In this document: one piece after another, positions 1-12,790 of the stretch | Layout: each line of letters begins with the position of its first letter | Position numbering within the stretch: the stretch's first letter is position 1 | Assembly: GCF_051622035.1 (NCBI RefSeq) | Contig: NC_135364.1 | Coordinates: 12,579,501 to 12,643,500 of the forward strand | Length of the DNA: 64,000 nucleotides | From: Arctopsyche grandis | Lineage: Eukaryota; Arthropoda; Insecta; Trichoptera; Hydropsychidae | Direction: 5' to 3' | The notes under the pieces: model-generated | The model's input: the letters and a program-made list of their open reading frames with translations, nothing else | Told to the model about the DNA's origin: nothing | Databases searched by the model: none | Translations under genes and position numbers: made by a program

Positions 1-150
1 AGCAGTATTTTATATCCTAAAATGATAATACTCGACATTTATATGATTTTATCCACCCATCTCCCTTGTGGCCTTCCTTGCACCCTTCTATCGGGTACTA
101 TTAGAGCACCTCTTTCGTCCATAATAATCATATATTATGTTAGTGGACTG
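1..150 (-). mobile_element. Degenerate RTE-like LINE fragment
   Basis: The stretch resembles the better preserved minus-strand LINE pieces at 13.7-14.2 kb and 57.4-57.9 kb: a segment reading 'CACCCATCTCCC' then 'GTGGCCTTCCTTGCACCC', followed by a degenerate 'GGGTAC' block. In those copies the minus strand encodes the tail of an RTE-type reverse transcriptase (GRW-DEIR region). Here only about 100 bases survive and no frame is open. Family assignment is by similarity to the other copies in this window. Confidence 0.4.
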
Positions 151-1729
151 GTGCACGTATTCGTGCACTTGATACACACCACGTAAGAAACGAGGAGGGG
201 AGAAGAGTTGAAAAGAAGGTTGGTATGCAAGTACGATAAAGCATTTATATAGGTTTTGACTGGTATTGGAATACAACAAATTAGCGTTAACAAGTTAACT
301 AACTGAGATTAAGCGTACTTTTCTTAGAAACTGGATACTTTCACTAGAGGAAAAAAATGTATCATATATATGTACGTACAAAACGGCCACCGTCCATACT
401 TTATGCAAACTCCTTAGCAACTGTCGTAACGCTCAAACTACGATACACTACCACCGGTTCAAAGCGGAGAAAGTAAAGCGAAAACGATGAACACAAAATA
501 TAAAAAAAAAAAACAAACCGATTTGGCACATTGCGTCGATGAACGGCGAGATGAAAACGGGGTCGGGATGTGAATAATTTAGCCGTCATTTTCCACACTT
601 TCAGCACAGTGATTCATTCATGCCCTTACTCATTCTTCGGGAAAGATTGCGCGAAACGCCCCCAGAGAAAAGTATCAGCCGTTTGAATAAAACATTTTCA
701 TTTAATTAGTATACTGCTTAAAAATTAAACTTCAATATTGCGAATGAGCGCGTTCGTTCTGATCAACATCTCCGGAGATTCGAAGCGTTGCAAATCGAAT
801 GAATTTGAAAAACACTACACTATAAAAATCCAGATATGTAAGTGAAATGGGAAATTTTAACATAGGTCAGAACCATGTACATATATTAAGCATATTTTTT
901 ATTTCAAAACTTTGCATTATTACGTATGTACATAAATTCATATGTATGTATATTAGTGATCAGTCGGGCAATTTATCATGACAAACTAATAAAAGTAGTT
1001 TCGATAACCCAAACTTTTATTAAACAATTGACCAGACGCTTCAACTTCATTAGTCATTCATAGATGTTCCATTAACAACAGTCTAGTTTATTTCAAAATT
1101 ACATCTAATTTGGTTAAAAACTTCGCGAAATTATCCAACCAAGGTTGAGCGATTTGACGTAGTAAAATCGCTTTCTATGATTCAAATACAGTAAGTAGGT
1201 AGTGATCTTTATGACAGAAAATCGAGATACAAATCGCTTCATCTCGACGCCCCATTATGATAATAACTAATAGGACACTCAAAAGCACGGCACGCTTAGA
1301 TAGACTGCATCTGTGAATGGGCGTGTCTTCATATCATTCTTAACACTTGCCGCACTTTGATGGATAGCGAGTGACCAGGACTTATAGTTTATATTATTTC
1401 TCCAAATATACTGAATGCAGGGATGTATTCCGCATCAAAATATCTATTATTCGAATTGTCATAATGAAACAAAAACATTGATGAATATCAAAATAAATAA
1501 TTATTTTTTCATTTCTTGCATTTATTTTATGTTATTCAACGTTTAATAAACGACAAAACGATTTTTTATAGCTAATCACAATAATTAGCCTCGCATATTT
1601 TGCATTACATTAACTTTTCAACTGGACGCTTGGCGTCCAGTTGAATAGCACAGCACAGTGGCTAGCGGATCTTTTATCAACGAAGTTTTATTAATTCGTA
1701 CGATCTTATTATTTCAACAAGTTTCTTCT
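151..1729. other. Gene-free AT-rich stretch
   Basis: No splice-bounded exon, RNA gene or clear transposon was recognised. The short open frames are not supported by any domain. A few CATA/ATGT microsatellite tracts are present. Confidence 0.5.
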
Positions 1730-1826
1730 ACATTTCGTCAAATATGGGAATCAATGTCAAACCTATGTCAATACAAGGATATAATATCACTTAAAACACT
1801 CCAGGGTGTTATCTATTTAACAAAAC
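1730..1826 (+). repeat. Dispersed repeat, copy 1 of 3
   Basis: This segment contains 'ACATTTCGTCAAATATGGGA', then a block around 'CAATACAAGGAT' and 'AAAACACTCCAGGG'. Related versions occur at 26450-26520 and 32490-32600. The three copies preserve order and spacing but differ at many positions, so this is an old dispersed repeat of unknown class. Confidence 0.5.
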
Positions 1827-1859
1827 ACATGCCACGCACCGCTCTGTGTATCTGTCCTT

Positions 1860-2262
1860 TATTGTTTAGATTCTCTAATATATATTGCAACAATATAAAA
1901 TAAAAAAAATAAGTCTATTAATGAATGTATTTTTCCAAAACTACTTCCATCTTCTTCGTTGTTGTTAAAATGTAATGCTCAAAATCTAAATGTCAAGCCA
2001 CAATCTAAAATACTCGGCAGTTATGGATTTCCATCGGGAAATGCTCCTATGGTTATAAATTCAGAAATTCCTGTGTAAACCAGTCTTAATAAACGCTGAC
2101 AAATGAATGACACAGATGTGCAATTCATTTTTTTCAATGCTACCTGAAAAGGCTTAGCGGGTAGTATTCTTGTTTACTTTGTACATGCTCAAAATACAAC
2201 GCCTATCGGCGTTTTTCAGGCCCATGGACCTGTTGGCAAAACGCCGATCAGCATTCAAAGGG
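1860..2262 (+). mobile_element. piggyBac-type MITE, 5'-truncated
   Basis: The right end reads 'GCATTCAAAGGG' followed by TTAA (2263-2266), matching the right end of the complete copy at 54162-54729. The body also aligns with that copy, including 'TTCAATGCTACCTG' and the 'ACGCCGATC' block near the end. The left terminus is missing. TTAA flanks and CCCTTTGA/TCAAAGGG ends are the hallmark of piggyBac-type transposition; the element has no transposase. Confidence 0.65.
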
Positions 2263-2269
2263 TTAATGT

Positions 2270-3855
2270 ACCAACTAAATATAAATTTTGTAAAGAACCT
2301 TTATTTCCGAGATTTGCAAAATTTATATGCTTGAAGGTCTCTTCTTGTCATAACTAGTCACCGGAGCCTGAAGGGGCCGTGTATTGTTCAAAGGTTGTAA
2401 ATGCATTGTTAAAGGTTTGCCGAACAATGGATAGCACTGTGACTATCCACCTCTAGTCATAACTATCAGTTTAATAATGGATTCCCAAAAACCTCTCTAC
2501 CTACATTTTCTTTGAATTTGTCGGGCTTTCACTTTCAATCGTAGCCATTTTAGCCGACATCATTTATTTATAATCCAATTTTAAAACATTCGTTCGATTC
2601 AAATATTATTTTCTGATTATAAGCGTTTACATCCATTTTATTTGGCTTTGAACGGAAGTTGTATGATAGTATAGTAAGACATATATGGAAAAATATAAAA
2701 TATCTATAAATAAAAGAATCAAATACATTAAAAAGGTTTAAGTTTAGCTGAGATATGTCATATTGTCGCTCATGGGCAACCCGAAAATTGTGGCATCATA
2801 GGAAAATATAAAAACTGGATCTGTCGACTAATGCCGCCATCCCAAGTATTAAATAAAAATAAATAAAGTGCAAAAGTCATCAAAACGTCAATCAAAAAAA
2901 TTCTAGTATGTACAGTTTTTAGAATGAAAAAACCAAATATAAAAAAAACGTCCACATTACGCTTTCGATGTGGTCACAATATGTAAGATATATTTTGCGG
3001 TCGAATCGTCATTAAAGTTAATGACAAGAAATAAAGTAAAAAGAATTATTCAGTACATACATACATACATACATATATATGTATGCATGTACATACATAC
3101 GCATTCATCATACTTTTACCCTTCTTGTGTTTATAAGCGCTGGGCTAACATCCACGATTACGACTTTTCCTGGAAAAACCAATATACTCGCAAACAAGCT
3201 CGCAAAACTAATAATGATGTAACGCAATTTATTTTTAATAAATTTAAATCAAATAGCACAAGTAACGGACCACACGAATCGACCCAAAAAAAATAAAATA
3301 ACAATAGATACATACTAAATTATTCCTTGTGGAGAAAAGGCGCCAAACTGAAATGCAAAGTTGTTGACCTCTATCTCATTTACATAACACAAAAAAGTAT
3401 CAGTGTGCATTTTCGACACAACTCTTCGACATCGCAGCCAAACGTAGACTATTATCACGTGCCAAAATTTGACAAATTTGGCACCACTTTAGTTTTAGAG
3501 GTCAACAAGAGCAAGATGAACAACAATACGCATTCTAAATACGACTGTATACGACACAAGTAATGAAACAGGTCAGATTATCAGACAAGTAGGGTAAAGC
3601 AAGTTTAAATAGACATATACTGCGAGTAGACCGCGCATTGTATTATCAGCTTGACTTGGTTGACATTACAATTTAGCCAATGCAAATCTACTAGTGTTGC
3701 ATAATCTATGTACTTCATTACTTTACTTATATTGTGTATGTATATGTAACAGACTAAGCGTATTTTCAGTTGTAATATATTCCAACTGGCGTTTTAGGTC
3801 ATTCATATTCGAATACAATTCAACTAGTAAATTGTACATAGCTATAGCCAGAAAT
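2270..3855. other. Gene-free stretch with a CATA microsatellite
   Basis: A CATA/ATGT-rich microsatellite lies at about 3052-3106. A block at 2765-2835 ('GGGCAACCCGAAAATTGTGG') resembles the reverse complement of 29390-29515, so an old repeat is likely. Nothing that looks like a gene was seen. Confidence 0.5.
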
Positions 3856-4130
3856 ATGCCTCGGTGGTTGCGTTAATGTTAAGCACCGAGAGGTTACCGG
3901 GTTCGATCCCGTACTGATCTTTAAAGCTACTGGTCAGATTTGGATATTTGTGATCGTTTCCTATCAGAGTTTGCCAATTTATCTGATTTTAATGTTGAAA
4001 CGGTTCCTCCATCAATTGGCAAAAAAATCATCCTACCCACTATGTCACCAATATCTGAATTTGATTTATGTACAAAATGTAAAAAATTATGCTAAATCCA
4101 TAGAAGTCTCTATGGATTAATTCATTAATT
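3856..4130 (+). mobile_element. tRNA-derived SINE, full copy
   Basis: The head has a degenerate polymerase III A box ('CGGTGGTTGCGTTA') and a good B box ('GGGTTCGATCCCG', about 3899-3911). The body follows: 'TATCAGAGTTTGCCAATTTA', 'GTTGAAACGGTTCCTC' and a tail block 'CCATAGAAGTCTCTATGG'. Eight more copies occur in the window in both orientations, which shows that this is a dispersed SINE and not a tRNA gene. Confidence 0.75.
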
Positions 4131-4357
4131 AATTAATAGTTGATTTCGTGTTCAGCGATTTATGTAACAAAAAAATGCTGCAATGTTTGTAATTGGCAAG
4201 GAAGGCGCATGGGGGTTTACCTGTTAGGCCTTCCTGGTATATATCTATGTAAAAATAAATAACTCTTAAGAATGTGTTCAAAACAAAAATGTGACTTTCC
4301 AATTCAATTCACTAGTCGAGTGACGTTTTCACAAAAGTCTAACCTCTCCATTTATCC

Positions 4358-4520
4358 TGGTACCAACTTATAGTTGAACTATATTTTCAGTTGTAATGTA
4401 TTTTGACCAGTTGGAATATAATTCGCCATATGAATAACTTACGTGAGTTAGACGGAATATACTTGTCAAAATGAATTACAACTGAAAATAAACTTGGACT
4501 ATAAAGGTAGTTGGTACTAG
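4358..4520. mobile_element. Short foldback element
   Basis: Inverted arms begin 'GGTACCAACTTATAGTTG' on the left and end 'TAAAGGTAGTTGGTAC' on the right. Both arms carry 'ATTTTCAGTTGTAAT' in opposite orientation, about 160 bp in all. A related block containing 'TATTTTCAGTTGTAATATAT' lies at about 3762-3781. It is a MITE-like structure without coding capacity; no target duplication was resolved. Confidence 0.5.
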
Positions 4521-4599
4521 GTTTAGATGGAATATATTCCAACTGGAAGATACACTTCAAATGTAACATATACAACAAAATAGAGGCAAAGAAGACAAA

Positions 4600-5560
4600 G
4601 CAAAATAAACGATCAAGATTGAATTAAAAAGACCGTGAATTATATCTTGCATGTATGCTCGATTGAAAAAAATATTATAAAAAAAAAAACAAACTGAACA
4701 AGGAATGGGCGAAAAAAATCAGAAACGGTCAGTCGGTTACATAAGGTATTTTACAACATTCACCGTTGCTCGCTCGAATTACAAGAACCGGATACAAATT
4801 AAACGTGACCGAAGAGTTTGAGTAGGTTGGGTATTTACTGGTGGATACGTTTCGTAGCATTTCGTCTGTTTATTGAGTGGTTTTCAGGAGACGGAAGTGC
4901 GTACAACCCTCCTCGACACGGTAATGGTAAACTAATAAAAGCGCCACCGATTTGTGTGAAACGACATTCGGAAGGGTAGGAGAAATTGGTCGCAGGTCTC
5001 CAAAAGGGGTGGTGGAAAACGAGAGAAGTAGGGGTGTGGTGGTTGAAGACTTTTTGGACCGTGTCCAAGGGGCGGCATTATGAACGACCCGCCCGTTGTC
5101 GGGTATATCTATTTTGAGGACAGAACCTTGCCATTGGCTGGTGGTTAGACAAAAACACGTGCTCTTAACGCCACTTCTCTAAGTGGAGGCTTTTACTTGA
5201 TTTTAGATAGCTAGAAGCATCAATCGAAACGGAAATAGACGTTCGAAATTGGATGTCGGTGTGTAATTAAGATTTTTCGAAGATCCCTATCAAATAGTAT
5301 TTTGGTTTTGGTTTCAATTATATATCTAAATACATACACACATACGAATTAAATATCCTCTAAACTCCCCAACAGTTGTGTCTGTACTTTTAATTATTTC
5401 AAAATAATCATGAAACTTATCACATTTACTTATTTATTAATACAGGTATACACCCATGTTTATTAACAAGACATCTATTGTCAACATTGTACATTCAAGT
5501 ACAATAAGTATAAACATTGTACAATAAGTATCATTCAAGGCCAATTACAAACATTACAAT
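4600..5560. other. Gene-free stretch
   Basis: The segment 4840-5200 is somewhat richer in GC than its surroundings. It has no supportable exon, splice-site pair or domain. I see nothing else in it. Confidence 0.45.
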
Positions 5561-5561
5561 C

Positions 5562-5845
5562 ATCATAGAGACATCTATGGACATTTTTTACAGCATTTTA
5601 AATATTAACAAATTATGAGATTCCGTATACTCAAATTTTACGAGAAATAGGACAAGATTGCCAATTTGTTGGAAACGTTTCCAGTGGAATCAAATAAATT
5701 GGCAAACTCTGAAAGGAAACCATCGACCTTGGCGTCACATATCCAAGGTCGATAACTGGCTGACCAGCAACAAAACCGGGGATAGAACCTGTGACCACGC
5801 AATCGAAAGCATTACACGCTGACCACCGATTAAACATGTGTTTGA
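5562..5845 (-). mobile_element. tRNA-derived SINE, minus orientation
   Basis: Read on the minus strand, the B-box-like 'GGTTCTATCCCC' is followed by 'CAGAGTTTGCCAATTTATTT' and a degenerate 'GAAACGTTTCC'. The tail block 'CATAGAGACATCTATGG' sits at about 5564-5580. This is the same module order as the copy at 3856-4130. The A-box half of the head is degenerate. Confidence 0.7.
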
Positions 5846-5849
5846 TGTG

Positions 5850-8800
5850 TTTATAGTTCTGACTTATTTCAATAATGCTGACACAATAGATATGCATCCT
5901 TGCATTTATTTAAAATCACAAGATCACGTTCATATGTACATACATGAACAATGTATATGACAATGGACAAGCGAAAAAGATTACTTCAGTACAATACCAT
6001 AAGAATTAAGAATTAAAACACAATTTATCATTATCATATTCGAATTAAATGGCCCAAACTCAGTAAAGATTGTTTAGTATCCACTCTAAAAAATGTGATT
6101 TTTTGTTGCGCGGTGTAATCAATGGTGTAATAATCAACTACTTGCATTGCACAAATGTTTGATAAAACGTTACACGTTTCTCTGGACCGGTATACAGGTT
6201 AAAACTGTAAAACTTCAATAAGAAAAACGCACTTCGATGTTCCATAAATGTAAGTTCCTTCATAGTATTCTCAGGTAAGTTTACCTGTCACTCCAACAAA
6301 CTTCTTAGAAGGACATATAATAATTATATTTGGCACCTATCGAACATTTTATAGCTACACATTTTTAAAAGCCCACATTTATAATAAAAAAAAAACAGGA
6401 ACCGAATCAATCGGATTTCAACAAATTCAAGAAGATAAAATGGAGCAATAGCGACCTTCTATTTATTTAGTAAAAAAATTCCAGTGGCGTGAGTAATTGA
6501 CACTGTTGACATTTAACTAAGGATAATTAACACATCCACGATACATTAAATTGAGCGTTTGATGAAACTGAACCGGAAGCATTTTAACAAACCGAACCAT
6601 TAGTACCACAATCGCGAATATTTCAAAACGAAGACAAAATACAGATATTTTTCAAACGTCATTAAAGTCGCTATACCACTACTACCGCCGCTAAATATGT
6701 ACATCTAATACAGAAGCATCACGATGACAATGCCGAATCGACCGTGCTTCTTTTGCTCCAAACGATGAAAACAACCGCTACTCGAACAATCATCGCCGTG
6801 ACAAATCGACCAAAAATTGAACAGAAACGTGAAAGTTCACCGAGCAAATCTGATGCTGCTGCTGCTGGACCGAAAATAACGACAGTCTCTGGAGGGAAAG
6901 AAGCAGACGTCGAGACGCCAGAACCCCTCACCTTGCTTGGCACACCATATTGCTTAAATTCGTATCGAAGTGAAAATAGCCTGCATGCTATCCATAATTG
7001 CGTTAGCTGGAAACAAGTACCTAGTTGTAGAATCGGAGGTTAAAATGAAAATAATAATAGACCGCTGGGATCAAATTCAAACTGGCGTTATAACACGAGA
7101 ATCTTTGAGAAAGTAATGTGAGACAGGAAACCATAATTCATCCTCGACTAAAGGGATCGCTGTGTAGACGAGACACAAAAAGGAAGTTGAGAATATAACA
7201 GGGAAGCTTCCCAAACTTCAAACGCCCTGAAGGCGTGATGACAAACAACAATCATTTTTATAGAAGGCAAATTTTCTTCATTTCAAGAGCACAGTGAAGC
7301 GACACGACGCGACAGAAAACTACGACCTTTCATCGAGTTACAGAGTAACGTTGCAGACGATATGCTTCACTGTGTACTCAACCTATGTACATTAACATAA
7401 CATGTACTTTACTAGTAAACGAACGGGTACCATTTATCGGCCCGGCAAAATAGCCTTATTTCCAGACAAATTAGGTATTTATCACGATATAAAACGCAAA
7501 TGACCATATCTAAAACATTTCACCCTGCAAATAAAAAGAGTGCTCTTAAAAGAGAGTTACTGGCACAACCCATTTGACGTTTGATTTGCCGGGTGGACCC
7601 CGATTGGGTCGAGCGAGATATTTTAGAGATGTTAATTGTCGTTTTGATATATGGCGTATAATTTATTTTACAGCCGTGCAAAAAATATTATCCCTAAACG
7701 AACTACGTATGTACCTTATATGTGAAGTGAATTAGTCCTTTGGAACATTTATGAATCTGTTAGACGAGTGTGCTTGATTAATTGATTTTTGTTAAAATAA
7801 ATAAAATAAAAATTTAGTAAGTACATCCACTACTACAATCTCGAAATCAGCAAACTCAATTGTCAGGAGAACTTTTGATACAAATGTAGTGTAGAAACAT
7901 ACAAGATACGGCCGATCTGTACAATTTTATAACTCCTTTAAATAGCTTTGATGTAAAACTTCGAGTATATAGTCAATAATTATACGTCAGAAGCACATAT
8001 CTTCATGCGGAATAGAATCAATCAATAGAATCAATCAAACTTAAAATTGATAAAAATGCACAGGTAGAAAACGAGAACTTGTAAAACTGAGTGCATTAAC
8101 GATTTTAGAAGATATATTTAGCAGAACCACTTAGGTACAACCCACGAGTTGCAAAGCTGAAAATTAAATCTCGACCGTAAAAATTCCAACCGTGATAAAA
8201 AAAAAGTCTACCTGCAGATTCGAGGCTAATTCAGGTAACATTGAAACGTTCACTTCTGCGTTGCAGATGCACGTTGCAAATGCGCAACGATTAAGCAATG
8301 CACTTGCTGATAAACTGCACTAAAACCACAGTGACGGACGTCATCATCGCTATTATGAAGCATTAAAACGCAATGTTTGAATAATAAAATGGGAAATCAT
8401 TGCGATGGCAATTGAAATTTCATCAAATATTAATTCTCACAAAATCCCATGTTTTGATGTTTCGAAAGGGCAATTCAGGCATGAAAAGTCTCGACTTTTA
8501 TCTTTCCTTTTATTTTTGTTCCCTCTCACGTGTTACCTACCTTATCGATATATTTTCTGATTGACCTATTTTAGACACTTTTATTATTGTATCCTTCAAA
8601 TCTCCGGAGAAATACAAAAATACCACTAGTGATCATATAAGAGTAGTAGTACGTAGTTTCGATATTGGTTTTAACATAACCAACAAGCTATCATCTTTTA
8701 ACTTTATCTATAATATATTTTAAGACCTACACACAATTTTGAAAGTCGTTCTTTCACCGAAACAATATTAGATTTTAATGTCTATTACTTGAGGAAAAAC

Positions 8801-10670
8801 CTTTAAACACATATGTATATTACATATTCATACTAATTTTTCAATATTTTCAACATAGAGTAAACATCCATTAATTCAAAAGTCTAAAAAAATATTTACA
8901 TACATTGCTAAAATACATAAAATGCAACATTAAAAATCTGTTGAAAGATACGAATTTGCGCAATTTTCCAGATGGCCGTATCGAACATGCAAAGCTAATA
9001 TGGTACATCGTCAAATATGTACATACATACATATATATATATATGTACATCAAATAGTAAATTTAGACTAGATGAAGTTAAACGAGAAACATCCATCACA
9101 CACATAAACACACACACATCTGGAAAGGGGGAAAATGTCATCGTAACTGTCAACGACGCAATCAGGAAATGATGCAGGTCAGGCCATGACAGTATCCAGT
9201 TGCAGACCGCTAGATGCACTCATGAACAAAAACACAATCAAACCAAACACATATTCATTATTAAAACCAAACAATCAACACCTACATAAACAGGAAAGAC
9301 CATTAAACAGTGATATCTCAGTCCAAACACTCAGTATAAACAGCATTCAAATCAACACTAAAACGCAAATTTTCACATACTTGTGAAAATTTGAGTATTC
9401 ATCCTAATCAACAAATGGTGACTAAGTAAGGAAAAACAAGACGCTGAATGAAAAATGATAATCCACCAATTCTTCTCGTGCATTATCGCCACAACTACTT
9501 GTAAAAAGATACTTACATTTAGTATTTTCAAACTACAGGCAAATTCTCAATGCCATAATGCATAGTAGACCCGCCCCTAACTGAAAATTACGATAATCAA
9601 CGAAATAGAGCCGAAGTACTAAAATGCTCAAATTACGCATTCAAATTGAGTGTACGTTGAACTTCAGCATTGTGTTCGAAATTACATTCGAACCGTTCGA
9701 GAAGTTAGTAACTGTTCCGACTTAATCTACAGAGAAAATGATTCACTTCCTTGAGCTTTGAATTTACACGGATCTTCAAATGGATTGAAAGTATTTCCAA
9801 ACATCCTACGAACCTCACTTCCTCTACGAAAACGTTAAAAAAGCTTCACTATCAGAATAATGCGCGAAAATATAAACATAAATATTCATGGCGGACGCTT
9901 ATTCATACATACATACATTTACACCAGCGTATCTCAATCTATTCCTAATAAATACACCGCAGCTCGTAGATAAAATTACGAGTTTTTTTTTAATGGAAAT
10001 ATAGGACGTCATTAATAAATTCAAAATTCCACACATTGGGTTATCTCGAGTTCACCGACGATAATGACAAGACTTCGCGGCTCGTACGACTTATTAGTAT
10101 CTGCGAGGATACAGTTTTTCCTCTCGGTAAGTAACACACGCGAAATTCCTAACCAATGACGAGTATGACACACAAAAAACACACATAAAGAAATCGTGAT
10201 GAGTAAACAAATTAAGATACAAGAAATATCAACGAAGGTGGAAGAGCGGCAAAACTTTTAGTTTGCATGTGAATGAATAGTCGAGTTTAGTGCATATTTG
10301 ACGTGTGTGATATCAGCGTGTATGTAATTGACGTAAAAACTGTTTACTTTCACTGTCGTGAGAGCTTTTAAGTAGGTGGGTTTAAATCTAACGTGAATTG
10401 TAAAAGACGAGGTGGGGTTAACGAGGGTCAATCCGACCTTCTTTATTATTATATTACTCACTTTTACCATCGTTTCACTTGCATGGTTATAACTTGTTTT
10501 GTTTTTTTTTTGTTGACGTAGAACTACACCATTCGTGATATATTAGATATAAGCTAAATGTCGCTTTTAAAATCGCTAGAAATTCAATAAGAACAATACA
10601 GTCATTCCGCAATATTATATAAAAGCTATGCAAAAAATGAAATTACGTATGAAATCAAAGAAATTATATA
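5850..10670. other. Long gene-free stretch
   Basis: I find only short unsupported open frames, ATGT/CATA microsatellites (for example about 9015-9050) and AT-rich unique-looking sequence. A 6744-7043 frame with an alanine run and Ser/Thr/Lys-rich composition has no recognisable domain or convincing start context. Confidence 0.45.
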
Positions 10671-10672
10671 GT

Positions 10673-10845
10673 TGGTCCACTGTATGTAGGAAGAGACTTA
10701 GGAAAATCGTACATGCTGTCTCTTACACCACCTCTCGACCAATAGCATTTCGTGCAGACAGTAGAGCATTGTACGCGTTTACCTAAGTGTCATCGTACGT
10801 GTTACCTAAGTGTCATCCTAAAGCGGATGGACTATAGCAATAAAC
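10673..10845. mobile_element. MITE-like element, family with copy at 17.4 kb
   Basis: The segment starts near 'TTGGTCCACTGTATGTAGGA', carries 'CTCTCGACCAATAGCATTTC' and ends 'GTGTCATCCTAAAGCGGATG'. A second copy at 17378-17580 shares all three blocks. The two ends are roughly inverted ('GGTCC...TAGGA' against 'TCCTA...GGAC'). The sequence 'CCTAAGTGTCATC' is repeated twice near the right end. Confidence 0.55.
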
Positions 10846-10856
10846 GAAACTAAATA

Positions 10857-11045
10857 TCGGACAATTTCGCACACGACAATCGTTACCATAAAAATCGCGA
10901 ATACGGAATATCTGGCACTCGAACCCTCGTTAAAGTGACAGTTCGCGTGTGTGGCTCTCGATGGGTGGAATTTTCGAGGGCCAGATATTCCGTGTTCGAG
11001 ATTTTTATGAGTTGTGCAAGATTGCTATATACGAAATTGTCACTG
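10857..11045. mobile_element. Foldback element with about 75-bp arms
   Basis: The left arm runs 'GACAATTTCGCACACGACAA' ... 'CATAAAAATCGCGAA' ... 'GGAATATCTGGCACTCGAA'. The right arm is its imperfect inverse ('TTCGAGGGCCAGATATTCC' ... 'GATTTTTATGAG' ... 'GAAATTGTC'). The loop holds about 40 bases. No coding capacity is present. It lies directly beside the MITE at 10673-10845. Confidence 0.6.
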
Positions 11046-11326
11046 AACCATTGTTAATTCCAATAATTTTCACGAAGCGTATATAGGTATATAAAACAGC
11101 AGTGAAATGAATGTAATAAATGAATTATAGCAACAATGGTAGTCAACCCGAAGTTCAGAAAAAAATGAGTAAGAAATGTAAATGAAATTTTGAAAAATAA
11201 GAAAAAATGTAACAGGGCGTTATTTCCTTTATAATACTTTCTAACGAATCATTTTTCTTTTCCCTTCTTTCTTTTTTTTCTTTTAATTTTCTTACGGACT
11301 ATATTTACATACATTATAAAGGTATT

Positions 11327-11430
11327 GCTCGGTGGTTGCGTTAAGAGTTTGCAAATTTATCTGATTTCATAGTTGAAACCATTCCTCACCAAATTGACAA
11401 CCAACCTACCTACTATTTGAACATAATTTC
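11327..11430 (+). mobile_element. SINE copy with internal deletion
   Basis: The start of the head ('CTCGGTGGTTGCGTTA') is joined directly to the body ('GAGTTTGCAAATTTATCTGA', 'GTTGAAACCATTCCTCACC', 'CCTACCTACTA'). The B box and the region around it are missing, about 90 bp compared with the copy at 3856. Confidence 0.65.
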
Positions 11431-11956
11431 ATACAAGTTTAAACCATAGATGTCGCTTTGTGGCAACCTATAATTGCACCATGGTAAAAATATAATATTT
11501 TTATCCTAACCCAAGCCGTACAAAGTTCTGCGTTTAAACACAGCAGATGAATACACTTTGGTCGCAGTACTTTTTTATATAAAAAGTGATACACGCTCTG
11601 CATAACATAATACACATGTATTCATCGTGATTGTTCTACATACATTTAAAATTGATGATGTGTGACAAATATTTCACACTGGAAAGTGTAAATGAGTAAC
11701 TGAGTAAACTTGTAAACACCACAAATAATGAAGCAGATTAGGTAAGCACACTGATAAAGGCAAAGTTAAGATGCAAATCTAAATTATACAAGCAATGCAA
11801 CTCAACCTGCACTAATCAAGTCGCTTGCGCGTGACGTCACACCAGTATAATATATATAAAAACGGACTGTCGCTAAATATATTTGTATATTTGTATATTT
11901 GTATATTTGTATATTTGTATATATGTGACGGACGATCAACCGTCAACCAGTATGGG

Positions 11957-12232
11957 GAACAAAAATTTTTTTTTTCTTCATATTTTTCATATTTTTCAGT
12001 TTTTTCATATTTTTCAGTTTTTTTCAGGTTTTTTCAGTTTTTTTAATTTTTTTCATAATTTTAATTTTTTTCATAATTTTCATTTTTTTCATTTTTTCAG
12101 TTTTTTCATTTTTTTCATTTTTTCAGTTTTTTCATTTTTTTCATTTTTTCAGTTTTTTAATTTTTTTCATTTTTTCAGTTTTTTCATTTTTTTCATTTTT
12201 TCAGTTTTTTCATTTTTTTCATTTTCTTCATT
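11957..12232 (+). repeat. TTTTTTCA-type tandem tract
   Basis: A run of imperfect repeats of 'TTTTTTCATTTTTTCAG' and variants, about 275 bp. One strand is almost pure pyrimidine with periodic CA. It abuts the GC-rich minisatellite without spacer, so base composition flips abruptly at about 12233. Confidence 0.85.
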
Positions 12233-12790
12233 GCCGGGGGCGCTGGCGGCGCCGAAGGCGTCAGCGGCGCTGGGGGCGAAGCCCCCGGGGTGCCGAAGGC
12301 ATCGGGGCGCTGGGGGCGAAGCCCCCGGGGTGCCGAAGGCATCGGGGCGCTGGGGGCGAAGCCCCCGGGATGCCGAAGGCATCGGGGACGCTGGGGGCGA
12401 AGCCCCCGGGGTGCCGAAGGCATCGGGGGGGCTGGGGGCGAAGCCCCCGGGGTGCCGAAGGCATCGGGGACGCTGGGGGCGAAGCCCCCGGGGTGCCGAA
12501 GGCATCGGGGGGGCTGGGGGCGCCGGAGGCGTCGGCGGCGCTGGGGGCGAAGCCCCCGGGGTGCCGAAGGCATCGGGGACGCTGGGGGCGAAGCCCCCGG
12601 GGTGCCGAAGGCATCGGGGGGGCTGGGGGCGCCGGAGGCGTCGGCGGCGCTGGGGGTGCTGGGGGCGCCGGAGGCGTCGGCGGCGCTGGGGGCGAAGCCC
12701 CCGTGGTGCCGAAGGCGTCGGGGGCGCCGGAGGCGTCGGCGGCGCTGGGGCCGAAGGCCCCGGAGCGACGGAGGCATCGGGGGCAAAGGC
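12233..12790 (+). repeat. GC-rich 40-41 bp minisatellite
   Basis: The array is built from a unit of about 40-41 bp: 'TGCCGAAGGCATCGGGGCGC' followed by 'TGGGGGCGAAGCCCCCGGGG'. Each unit contains the hairpin-forming palindrome GGGGGCGAAGCCCCC. Some units are replaced by a variant block 'GCGCCGGAGGCGTCGGCGGC'. The unit lacks stop codons in several frames on both strands, which creates long spurious reading frames rich in Gly, Ala, Pro and Arg. The composition is extreme for this AT-rich sequence. Confidence 0.9.

Noticed and set aside
6744-7043. 99-codon frame with an alanine run
   Set aside because: No domain, no convincing splice or start context, and an overlapping frame of similar length on the other strand.
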